Source: Globodera rostochiensis (Eukaryota > Nematoda > Chromadorea > Rhabditida > Heteroderidae). From it: DNA of 64,000 bases. Numbering within the stretch: position 1 is the stretch's first letter; each line of letters opens with the position of its first letter. The DNA lies in assembly GCA_018350325.1 (NCBI GenBank), contig JAEVLN010000024.1, positions 651,248 through 715,247 of the forward strand. Direction: 5' to 3'. The notes below the pieces were generated by a model. That model searched no databases. It worked only from the letters and a program-made list of their open reading frames with translations, and was not told the DNA's origin. A program made the position numbers and the translations under genes. Positions 8,890 to 17,828 of the stretch are shown piece by piece.

Positions 8890-9774
8890 TCAGATGATAG
8901 AAAAGCTAAAAACATAAACATTGGGTTCATTAGCGCGGGTAAGAATTTTCAAATCTCCGATTACAATTTTAGTGCTGATGTTCATCAATTTGAAAAATTC
9001 GCCCATGCCGGCGAATGGTATTGGTTCAATCCCATTCGAAGCCATCACTCGTGCAGATTTTTTTAAAATCGTTGGGAAGTGGTCGCGAAAAAAATACCCG
9101 GCTAGAATGTTTTGTTTCATCGTTCGGGGGTTCGGGCTTTGCATCAAATAGTCGAGCAAAATACCACAAAGTTTACCATTTACAATTGACTAAATACAAT
9201 CTTTTATATATAAAAAAAAAGCGTTATTATTATTTAGAATTTACAATGTCAATAGGCGACGTGACCATCAATGACTTGGTCGGGATACGGCCCGAGCGTC
9301 CATAAAAGATGTACCGTACAAAATCAAAAAAATATTTGTCGTCCAACAGCTCAAAGCTGAATCCAAACTGGATGAAAAGCTCTCCGTTGGGTAACTTTCG
9401 TTTTGCGCATGACATTTCAAAATTATATGAAAGTTGCTGCTGAAAAACATCAACGATTTAAAGAACCTAAAATACAAACAAACCATTTGGGCGAAGAAAG
9501 TGTGCCTTTTTATTCGAAAAACCTCAAAAACATAGTTGATCACACCAATACCGGATGGTGGGTGATTGCCTTGAAAATTGTTTAAAAAATAAAAATCATT
9601 TTAAATACCTTGTGCAGGTGTCACACCACCGAACAAATACATGATAGGTATGGAGGTAAACATTTCCCAGATCAGTTCAGTCGGTAAACGCTTACGCAAC
9701 TTCAACCTTTTCGACGGCAACTTGGGGAGACATTGTTTCCGTTTGCTCAACCAGGGCGTTTCCTTGATTATCAT
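8890..9774 (-). CDS. four-exon minus-strand gene, possible F-box-like protein embedded in the Polinton
   Basis: Splicing of exons 9774-9609, 9569-9484, 9439-9245 and 9189-8890 (introns of 39, 44 and 55 nt, all GT-AG and phase-consistent) gives a continuous 248-residue frame from ATG 9774 to TGA 8892-8890. Residues about 21-42 are basic and then read RLPTELIWEMFTSIP, which resembles the first helix of an F-box (LPxEL...IF..L). The rest of an F-box is not clear. The remainder includes FGFSFELLDDKYFFDFVRYI and a C-terminal domain with GIEPIPFAGMGEFFKLMN. I do not recognise it. Lying between protease and polymerase and abutting the protease stop, it looks like an accessory gene carried by the element. 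An F-box would link substrates to SCF ubiquitin ligase; this is tentative. Confidence 0.5.
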
Positions 9775-9854
9775 TTTTGGGGATCGAAGGAAAATGAAAT
9801 GAAATGGATAAAAAACCTAATATGAAATATTCTGATTCTGTAGGGCACGCCCAT

Positions 9855-10020
9855 ACCATCAAAGAAAGTTTGAAAATGCCGACACTTTGTGGGCGGAGCT
9901 TGCAACATTTGTTACCATATGGCAATTCCCAAGGGAGTAACATCAAAGGAAAATTTGAAAACGCTACCTTTTTGGGATGGCTTCTTTATCCGAAAATTAT
10001 CGATTGATGGGAGGAGCTTG
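9855..10020. promoter_or_regulatory. divergent regulatory region with repeated motifs (TGGGCGGAGCTT)
   Basis: This lies between the minus-strand gene (start 9774) and the polymerase (start 10436). It holds two imperfect copies, about 84 nt apart, of a block starting CATCAAAG.AA..TTTGAAAA (about 9857 and 9941). TGGGCGGAGCTT is at 9890-9901 and a one-mismatch copy TGGGAGGAGCTT at 10008-10019. The exact 12-mer recurs, inverted, in the other divergent intergenic region at 15953-15964. Regulatory function is inferred from this shared placement. Confidence 0.4.
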
Positions 10021-10022
10021 GT

Positions 10023-10402
10023 GAATATTTCATCACTGTATAAAATTTGATTTCTTAAGTCACTCTTATTTAAATTTTATTTGTAATTTTGCTGTTAACC
10101 AGGGCGGTTGCTCAGCTTATCGAGCTCCGTTTATCCTGGCAGCCCTTTTAGCTCTTCAGGGTAGTGCACATTACAAAACTAATTTCCCGAAGCGCTTTAG
10201 GTGCCCTGTCGTCTTGTGCTTCATGGAAAGGCAGTGCGCTGCTCATCAGGCCAAGATCGGTTTAAATGTATTTTATTATATTTATTTGGTTTTAAACCCA
10301 ATTTCCCTTGCTCATAACCTTTTCTTTGCGTTTACAATATACTTATATATATACATTTTTCTTCTCATTGTTTCATTTATGATTATAATTGAAAAATATT
10401 AA
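10023..10402 (+). other. unexplained GC-richer islet and stop-free stretch before the polymerase
   Basis: TATAAAAT is at 10039-10046 and TTATTTAAA near 10067. From about 10083 to 10260 the DNA is clearly GC-richer than its surroundings. One forward frame stays open for about 125 codons with no ATG before 10223; part of it reads APFILAALLALQGSAH. Several short inverted segments (for example CCTG...CAGG) are present, but I found no tRNA, snRNA or spliced-leader RNA pattern. It may be a leader exon, a structured 5' leader or a decayed gene. Confidence 0.3.
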
Positions 10403-10435
10403 AAATTAAATATTCAATTTAATTAGATTTTAAAA

Positions 10436-13400
10436 ATGTCCAAACGCTTCACCGATTTCTCTACTGAATCCATCCTCACCAAAAAGCCTCGACAAGGCTT
10501 CCTTATTAACCAAATATTGGGCATTGCCCACATGCTTGGCTCTGCTCAAACCGGTGATGGTGCGTCAACATCATCGACAACAAGAAAGACGGTGGCCAAA
10601 GACTACGTGAAGAAGCTGGACAGCAGCCTTGAGCACATTCCAAAGTTCAACTACGTGAAACTGAAATCGGCATTCAGCATACAGGACGTACCATCCGATC
10701 CGGAAGGTCTCCTTGCCGACATCTTCCAGTTTTGCATTGACGAGGCTGTTGCCGACAGTCGTGAGCGTGGCATGCAACCGACCCACCTCGGATGCATGAT
10801 CAGCAGCGAGCTGCTGACTGGTGGCGACATCCCCGTGCCTGTTCGCCAGATAACCGACAACACTATCGACACGATCCTCAACTTGTTCAATAAAGTTGCG
10901 CAGTCCAAACAGCAGAACAATGTGACGCTGTGGGGTGAGCCGTTCACGGTCACCATAACAACGGTGGATCGCACTGGACTACCCTCAAAACGTCGCGTTA
11001 GAGGGGGTGCGAGGCGAAAGCTGGCGGCGGTGCACCACCGAATCCACGATCAGTGTCTGATCAAGGTTAGCACATCACCCCCACCATATAATTGATTAAA
11101 AATAAAAATAAAAAGTTTAAGATCCGCAACGAGAGGGATAGTTATTGTCTATTCTACGCTCTACAAGCGACAATGGTCGCTAAAACACGCAGCTGGCCTC
11201 GCTGGAAGTTTTTCGAATATTTGAACAACCGACATGGACAACAGGGGCAGTTGCAGCAAGAAACTCGTCAGCTAATGGAGCAACTGCGCGTGCCCCTAAA
11301 CATGGAGGCATACGACGCGGACACCTACGTTCCTCGCGTCATTGACCACTGGAACAACACTCAACAACAACATCGCTTTGCAGTGTTTATTTTTGGTTCT
11401 ACTGGCCAGTATAAGCCACTCTTCAAATATGTAGACAACACCTACGACACGCCATTGCTGCTTTACTTTAACAACGATCACTTTGATGGAGTGCAAAAGC
11501 AGGGTGGCCTATTTGGGCAACCTTATTGTCTGGAGTGTGAACGACCATACGGGAGGGCGTCCAAACACAATAAAACGTGCAAGGCGAGATGTATGCTGTG
11601 TTCGCGCACAGGCCCTGCATTTCCTTGCGCTTCATCGGCCGGGTTCTTCAGACACTGTGCAGCGTGCAACAAAAACTTGCGCAATGACGATTGTTACCAA
11701 CACCATCTCCGTTCCAACTTTTGTAGGAGATCGAAAAAGTGCAAAGATTGTGGAGTTATTTGGGATGTACCAAACAACACACAAAATGGACGCGCGGTAA
11801 ATTATTAAATTATTAAGTTTTATTGATCTCCGAAATTTAGGGGCACAAATGTGGCGAAAAGTTTTGTGCATTGTGCAACAACTATCACAACACAGAACGC
11901 GGCTGCTTCATCCAGCAACTCGAGCCAAAGGAAAACGACCCCTACCGCATTGTTGCTTTTGATCTGGAGACAATGCAGCATTTACCGGTCGATGCGCACC
12001 CAAATCACCGCAACCACGAGCCGAACTTTGTTTCGGCTAAAATTGCATGTCCCGACTGCATCAGCAGCGGAAAATGGCGACAGCCTTTGACCGATGGTGC
12101 GAGCTGTACCGTGTGCGGAAAACATCGTACAATTGCCTTTTGTCAACGGCGCTTTGCCGACACTCCAATCGACAAACAAGTTGTGACCGACAACCCGTTG
12201 GAGGCCTTTGTCGATTGGCTCGTCAACGAGCTGCCGACAAAGTACGACACCTACGCTTATTCGCACTTTGGCGGGCGGTTTGACATGGTGATCACATTCC
12301 GGGAGCTGTTCAAGATTGGCTTTAACCCGGAAATGCTGCGCAGGGTATTTGTTTATTACAGATATAACTTTTACAAAACTTATTCAGGGGAATAAAATGT
12401 ACGAAATGAAAATCCGGAAACAGAAGGGCCGGAATCCAAACATCATCTTCCGAGACTCATTCAACTTGATGCCCTGCTCATTGGCCGCGCTTGTCCCGTC
12501 GTATGGGCTCGATGTCGAGGAGAAGCCCTTTTTCCCGCATCTCGCAAATTGCCCAAACAACTATGGGCAAAAGATTTTTCCCACGCCCGATGATTACCTG
12601 GCGAGCGGAATGATGCCAGAGAAGCGGCGCCAGTTCGACCACTGGTATGAGCAGCACCGGCACGAACCATTTCATCTTGACGAAGCCTTGGCGTCGTAAG
12701 TGAAAAATTTTTTAAGAATTTAAATGATTTAATTTTTCGTGTACAGGTACTGCTCGAATGATGTCGACATTTTAATGGCTGCCCTGATCGCCTTCCGCCG
12801 TGAATTCTTCGAGATCAGCGAGCGGCACGAATACGTCGACGGGCTCGACGACCGACAAAACCACGACGGCATTGATGTACTCAAAGAGTGCATGACAATA
12901 GCGGCAGCGTGCATGCGCCATTTCCGGACGAATCACCTTCCGAGCGACCATCTGGCAATAGTCCCCGAAAGGGGCTATGATAATGCCCAAAATCAAAGCC
13001 GCTTGGCCCTGCGGTTCTTCCACTGGTACGCGGTGGAGCACGGCGTTCAACTTCAAACCGCGCACTCGCCTGGCGGCGAAAAACGTGTGGCCAACTACAG
13101 TCTCGACGGGTGGATCGAGGCAGAGCAGAGGGGGATTGAAGTGAACGGTAATTTTTCCACCCAATATCAATTTGATTTTGGACAATTTTTTTAGGCTGTG
13201 TTTGGCACGGTTGCGCCAGCTGTTACCCAGACGACAACCAACTGTTGCCCAGTGGAAAGACAGCTGGTGCACTGCGGGAGCGGGACTCGAAACGACTGGA
13301 ATTTCTGCGCAGCCAAGTCCCACGGGTGGACGTCTTCTGGGAGTGCGAAATTCGACGGATGCTTGAGGGGGACAGGGAAATGCGGCAAATTTTTGCGGAT

Positions 13401-14984
13401 TATGTGAACGACGGACCGTTGGAGATTCGCGCCGCGTTCACTGGAGGTCGTACTGGACCGTTGAAATTGTTCCACCAGGCGGGGGAGGGGGAAAAGATAT
13501 CCTACTTCGACTTTACATCCCTCTACCCGTACATCAAGTAAGTTTTTTCCCTTTGTAATAACAATAAAATTTTTTTAATTTAATTCAAGTTTTGTCACCC
13601 GATACCCCATTGGACATCCAATTGTCCACGTGCTCAACGAAGACGTTGCGTGGACAACACCATCCGACAACCCCTACCCGCTGGCACTGTTAAAAGTTTT
13701 GGTTGTGCCTCCCCGTCACTGTGATGTGCCGGTTTTACCGGTAAAGGTAGATGATCGTCTGTGCTTCCCGCTTTGTATGAAGTGCGCCAAGTACTACCCA
13801 AATGGTGGCGCCGACGACAACTATCGCTGTGACCACAACGACCAAGAAAGAGGATGGGTTAGCACCTGCACATCGCTGGAGCTGAACGCCGCTTTGGAAG
13901 CGGGATACCGCGTCAACAAAGTGGTTCGCGTGTTGGAGTACCAACAAAGCGACGACAACCTCTTCAAGTCGTACATCGCCGAGTTTATGAGCAAAAAGAT
14001 TGAGGCGAGCGGCTTTTCGGCTGACATCAAAGGCAACGCCGAGCTGGAGGCCGCCTTTGTCCGAGAATGCAACGAAATGTTTGGCATCACCGTTGATTCA
14101 GCAAAGATGGTGCCAAACAAGGGAAAACGATCAATTGCCAAACTGTGTTTGAACAATTTGTGTAAGTTTCAAATTTGTTTGAAAATTTCTGACTACAAAT
14201 TTTTAAGGGGGCCGTTTCTCACTGCGGAACTTTGGTTTGTCCCAGACACTGATCACCGATGATCCGGTTGTGTTGGGACAATATTTGGACAACAAATCGA
14301 TCGATGTGACGTCGATCGACGAACTTGATGAGGAGCACATTCTCATCAGTTACATGCAAAAGGAGGAATGGGTAGAAGAGCACGCCTGCTCTAATATTAG
14401 TAAGTATTCAAATTTAATAATTTTGCCAAGTTGTACAATTTCAGTCATTTCGTTATGGACTACTTCGGCGGCTCGCCTACTGCTGCTCAAGGCTATGCAA
14501 AAAGTGGTGCGTGCGCCTGGGTGTACTCTACTCTACACCGGTAGGCCAATCGACCAGTCGAAAAATTAAGACGAAAAGCACGAAATCCTCGAGTATTGTA
14601 GCGGAGGCGCAAAGCAGGTAAAAAATTTTAGACCGACCTTAAAAATTTTACAGTAAAAAATTTTAGTATGGATTGAAGCTGAAGCGAAATGGAGCAGAAG
14701 AGGCAGAACTGGAATACGTTCTGAAAATCAGAGGCATGACGTTGAACTTTGACGTCATGGTCAATCAAGGCCTACGATACAACACCTTCAAGGATGCCGT
14801 GCTGCGGTATGCGGCCACCGGAGAAGTTGAGCGAATCCAAGTGATTTATCCAAATTTCCTCCGCCCATCAATCAAAGATGCGCGTGTGACATCAGCCCCC
14901 CTCCAAAAATGTTATAAACCCTATGTAGGGAAAGGGGTTGTGGGCGCCGACTTTAATGTTTTGAATTTCGGTCACACTTTGTAA
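10436..14984 (+). pseudogene. protein-primed DNA polymerase B, ten exons, catalytic motif C lost
   Basis: Exons: 10436-11065, 11122-11796, 11841-12344, 12388-12695, 12747-13147, 13195-13537, 13590-14161, 14208-14399, 14445-14617 and 14667-14984. The nine introns are 43-56 nt, GT-AG, and keep phase, giving about 1371 codons. The N-terminal part has Cys/His clusters (PYCLECERPYGR, CKDCGVIWD). Exonuclease motifs are FDLET (11961), HFGGRFD (ending 12284) and YCSNDVD (12748). Polymerase motif A is YFDFTSLYP (13503), motif B KLCLNNLWG (split by intron 7), and KIRG is in exon 10. Motif C (YxDTD) should follow LLYT at about 14540, but the sequence goes to GRPIDQSKN, then TAA (14567-14569), and resumes in the same frame with HEILEYCSGGAKQ. 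So an internal deletion and a stop inactivate it. It would otherwise replicate the linear element from a protein primer. Confidence 0.88.
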
Positions 14985-15029
14985 ATTTTCACTTGTATTT
15001 TCATACTGTAATCAATTATTTTCAATCAT

Positions 15030-15180
15030 AAATAATGAGAGGAAGATGAAATGTTGAAATTATTAAGGAATAGAAGATGAGATTTAAAAATAATTAAGAT
15101 TTGGAAGATGTCATTTTTAAGTAGAAAAAAGCATAATTAATGAAGAGAAGATGACATTTCAAAATAATTAAGCGGTTGAA
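15030..15180. repeat. short degenerate AT-rich repeats downstream of the polymerase
   Basis: Three to four imperfect copies of a unit around GAAGATGACATTT..AAATAATTAAG. This lies in the gap between the polymerase stop (14984) and the stop of the convergent PAZ gene (15281-15279). No gene is seen here. Confidence 0.5.
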
Positions 15181-15278
15181 GCGAAAATTTTGAAAAAATT
15201 GGTGATTTTAAGTGAATTTTGGTAAATTTACGCAAAAATCTGTAGAGGGAGCGTGTGACGAGAGGGTGTGCGCGTTTA

Positions 15279-15836
15279 TTACCAGCATGTGTATGACGCT
15301 TGAGTGCATTCATCTCGGCCGTTGTTGTCAGCTTCTTCATCAATTCGAAAACGAAGTGCAGAATCATTTGATGAAGATGAGCTAGTTGGGCGTTGCTCTG
15401 GGCGGTCATCAATCTCTTTGAACATTTGCCCCAGCCAACTAGCTGAAGCCCCCTCCTCCTTCTCCTCAATAAGTTCAAGCAACTCCATCGGGTAGAAACG
15501 GTCCTCACCGCCTCCCGGAAATCGCTCAATTATGCACGGAATGTAGGGATGGTGAAGTCTAATTCTATGCCGTGCATAGAAGTGTGCCGCAATGTTGACA
15601 TTGTAAGGCTGACAAAGTCGACCATATGCAGGAGTTAAAGCGGCTCCCTTTGTTGATATCCCGCCAATGAAGAAAACCTTGCTCATGCCATTCCGGTCTT
15701 TGTAGGTTGTCCGCACCTTGCGTCCAATAAGTGTTCTCAGTGTGCTTATTCGGTCCTCCGGATGATTTAGACGGTCCGGTAGTGATTTTGTTGGGCAGTT
15801 GAGATGTTTGGCAGTAAATTCGCTGACAAGCACCAT
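15279..15836 (-). CDS. stand-alone PAZ-domain protein (Argonaute-type PAZ without MID/PIWI)
   Basis: A single 185-residue exon from ATG 15836 (aaaaATGg) with an in-frame stop nine bases upstream, so the N-terminus is fixed. Residues about 25-125 read as a PAZ domain: TLRTLIGRKVRTTYKDR, then the core NVNIAAHFYARHRIRLHHPY, IPCIIE, and FYPMELLELI, the region that in Argonautes ends the domain. PAZ binds the 3' end of small RNAs. The rest is a Ser/acidic tail (RPTSSSSSNDSALRFR). No MID or PIWI coding follows before the polymerase end, so this is not an Argonaute but a PAZ-only protein. It starts divergently from the 16091 gene, 254 nt away. It could be a decoy binding small-RNA ends or Argonaute partners; that is inference. 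Confidence 0.72.
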   Translation of the reverse strand: MVLVSEFTAKHLNCPTKSLPDRLNHPEDRISTLRTLIGRKVRTTYKDRNGMSKVFFIGGISTKGAALTPAYGRLCQPYNVNIAAHFYARHRIRLHHPYIPCIIERFPGGGEDRFYPMELLELIEEKEEGASASWLGQMFKEIDDRPEQRPTSSSSSNDSALRFRIDEEADNNGRDECTQASYTCW

Positions 15837-16090
15837 TTTTAAATTTTAGTAATTCTAAACAGATGGTCAATTTAACTAGGTAAACAAAGGTGAGTGAAAT
15901 TCAAAGAATGATTTTGATTTATGATGGGTATTCAATGTCCAATTAAAAGATTAAGCTCCGCCCATTTGATCCTGAAATTACACCCCAAAATTTCCCCTAG
16001 TGAAAATCCCAAATCATTTTATTCAATTTTCATTTTTCAGCTCAACCGGTTTCCTAATTTTTTCTTCCAGAGATTGCAAGTCCGAATAAA
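15837..16090. promoter_or_regulatory. divergent promoter region between PAZ gene and NLS-protein gene
   Basis: This 254-nt region holds the exact inverted copy AAGCTCCGCCCA (15953-15964) of the 12-mer at 9890-9901, and a CCAAT at 15939-15943. Both flanking genes start here in opposite directions. Regulatory function is inferred. Confidence 0.4.
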
Positions 16091-16598
16091 ATGTCCTTTT
16101 CCAAAGCCTCTTCCATTGAAATGTCTTCTCTGCCCAATACTGTAATGTCCTCTCCACCCAAATTTGCCGAAACCAAATGGTTGAACAAACGAAAGCGCCC
16201 AGATGATGGTGGAGTGACCGAATTGCTTGATGAGAAAGCGACGCCTACGGTGAAAGATGAACCAACAAACGATGAGAATCAAGAGTCAATGCTGCCATCA
16301 TCATCATCAAAGAAACGCAAAGTTGAGGACAGAAAGCTTTGGAAGCTGATGAAAGGGAAGTATATGTTGGCGCTCTACCTTTGCCCAGGTAAAAATTTTT
16401 GTTTAAATTTTTACAAAATTTCCAATTCCAGACGACTGGCAAAAATTGTACACCAACAAGAACAAGCTGGTGCGACAGGCAAATGGTCAATTCTCAGCCA
16501 GCTTTGACATCTGCGAAGACTGCGTTTGGGCAAATTGTCGTGGCGCCGATTACAAGGCACCGCCGAAGAAGCGAAAACAATCAACTGATCATGATTAA
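16091..16598 (+). CDS. two-exon nuclear-type protein with SV40-like NLSs and a small Cys cluster, unknown function
   Basis: Exon 1 is 16091-16388 and exon 2 is 16432-16598, joined across a 43-nt GT-AG intron (GTAAAA...TTCCAG), giving about 154 residues. Basic nuclear-signal motifs stand out: NKRKRPDD, SSKKRKVED (very close to the classical monopartite signal) and APPKKRKQ near the end. Exon 2 codes a compact segment with CEDCVWANC that could bind a metal. Without splicing the frame loses this Cys segment, which supports the intron. I do not recognise the family; a transcription or chromatin role in the host nucleus is plausible. It is transcribed divergently from the PAZ gene. A poly(A) signal lies at 16647-16652. 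Confidence 0.6.
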
Positions 16599-16646
16599 CT
16601 AACCGATTAAAATATATTTCTTCCAACCATAACCCATTCATAAAGC

Positions 16647-16652
16647 AATAAA
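16647..16652 (+). terminator. AATAAA poly(A) signal
   Basis: AATAAA lies 49 nt after the stop of the two-exon NLS protein. The rest of the gap to 16821 contains GGAT and GTT/CTG short repeats (about 16677-16735) and nothing else I can name. Confidence 0.45.
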
Positions 16653-16821
16653 TCATAGCTCCGTTTGTGCAATGGATGGGTGGGAGCAGGGATGGATGGA
16701 TGATCAGACTGCAGCTGTTGTTGTTGCTGTTGCTGAATGATTGTTATCTCGAGACAACATTTCCTCCCAGTCTCACTTCCGCTTTCTTTTCCTTATTTTT
16801 GTACCCACTCCTGTGAAAAAA

Positions 16822-17828
16822 ATGGACCCGTCTACACCTGCAACTTTGGAAGCGGCTTTATCTGAGATTGTCGTGCTAAAGCGAATGATCGGCGTCCAGA
16901 ACCACAAATTGATGCAGGCTCGACACTCCATGGTCAACATGCAATACAACATCAAACGAATTGAGGAGTGGGCCGAATCGGTAAGCAAACGGGTGCATTC
17001 GACATCCCAAATATGCATTACTATTAGTAAAGAATAGGCAAAATGGTAGACCCTGGGTGGGATTCGAACTCACGTCTTCCGCCCAATCCGTGGGCAGCTC
17101 TTTCAACACCTTCTTAACCGTCTGCTTCCAACCAGCGGAAACTCTCTCATCCTTACATATTTTAGGGAAAGGAAAACAATTTTGTGCGTCACCCGGAAAG
17201 AAAGAGGAAGCGACTTGATGATGAAGTGCCAGAGGAGTGCCAGGCGGGAACATCAACGGAATCATCTGGTGGGTGTAAACCGTCCAGACCGTCTTTAGGA
17301 GCATTTTTTAATGTTTGTGTTATCATTGCATAATCCCTCTCTTTAGGTACTGTACAACAAAGTTTCCAAAACGACTTTTTGGAAGAGAAGCTCAAGATGC
17401 TTGTGGAGGAAAAGATGAAGGACGCGGAGGAGCGTGCGAACTTTGCAGTTGAAGAGGCGGAGCGTCGCATGCAGCAACGTCTGAACATGGCCATTCTAGA
17501 AGAGTCGCAAAATCACCAGGAAGTGCTGAGTTCAGCACTAGAAGAGCAACATCAACGGTGTAGGCGATTGGCTCTTCAAAGTTTCCATGCCGCAAAGGAG
17601 ATGAAGACCGGAAGTGTGGCCGACGTTGTGGCTGTGGAGCCCAAATGGGAGCCGCATTGCATGCTCTGCCTCGTCAACGAAGCGATGTTTGGGCGGGAGG
17701 AGTGCGCACATATCAACGTGTGCGCCGAATGCTCGGTCACATTGGTTGGGGAAGATCACCGCAGGTGTCTTACTTGCCAGGTCCCTTGTGATATTTTTAT
17801 GTATTTTGGCCCTAACCCGCATCCCTAA
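16822..17828 (+). CDS. coiled-coil protein with C-terminal C3HC4 RING finger (putative E3 ubiquitin ligase)
   Basis: Exons 16822-16980, 17166-17268 and 17347-17828 join in phase to 247 residues. The N-terminus is a predicted helix (EAALSEIVVLKRMIG). The middle has a basic nuclear-type motif (HPERKRKRLDD), then a long Glu/Lys/Ala-rich coiled coil (EEKMKDAEERANFAVEEAER...). The last 58 residues carry a RING: CMLC, ECAH, VCAEC, and CLTC, spaced C-x2-C-x11-C-x-H-x3-C-x2-C-x11-C-x2-C, as in C-terminal RINGs of IAP-type and viral E3 ligases. It probably transfers ubiquitin to host or viral targets; the substrate is unknown. Intron 1 is unusually long (185 nt) because it contains a tRNA-like relic. 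Confidence 0.72.
17047..17135 (-). other. tRNA-like relic in antisense inside an intron
   Basis: The reverse strand reads an A-box-like TGGAAGCAGACGG, a small perfect hairpin GCCCA-CGGAT-TGGGC resembling a long variable arm, and a B-box-like GAGTTCGAATCCCAC followed by an acceptor-like CCCAGGGTCTACCA. The order and length recall a class II tRNA (Leu/Ser), but anticodon and acceptor stems do not pair well. It is probably a tRNA pseudogene or tRNA-derived SINE piece, and it accounts for the enlarged 185-nt intron. Confidence 0.4.

Noticed and set aside
15837..16080. Upstream exon extending the PAZ gene into a full Argonaute
   Set aside because: An in-frame stop lies nine bases before the ATG and no MID/PIWI coding is found downstream on the minus strand.
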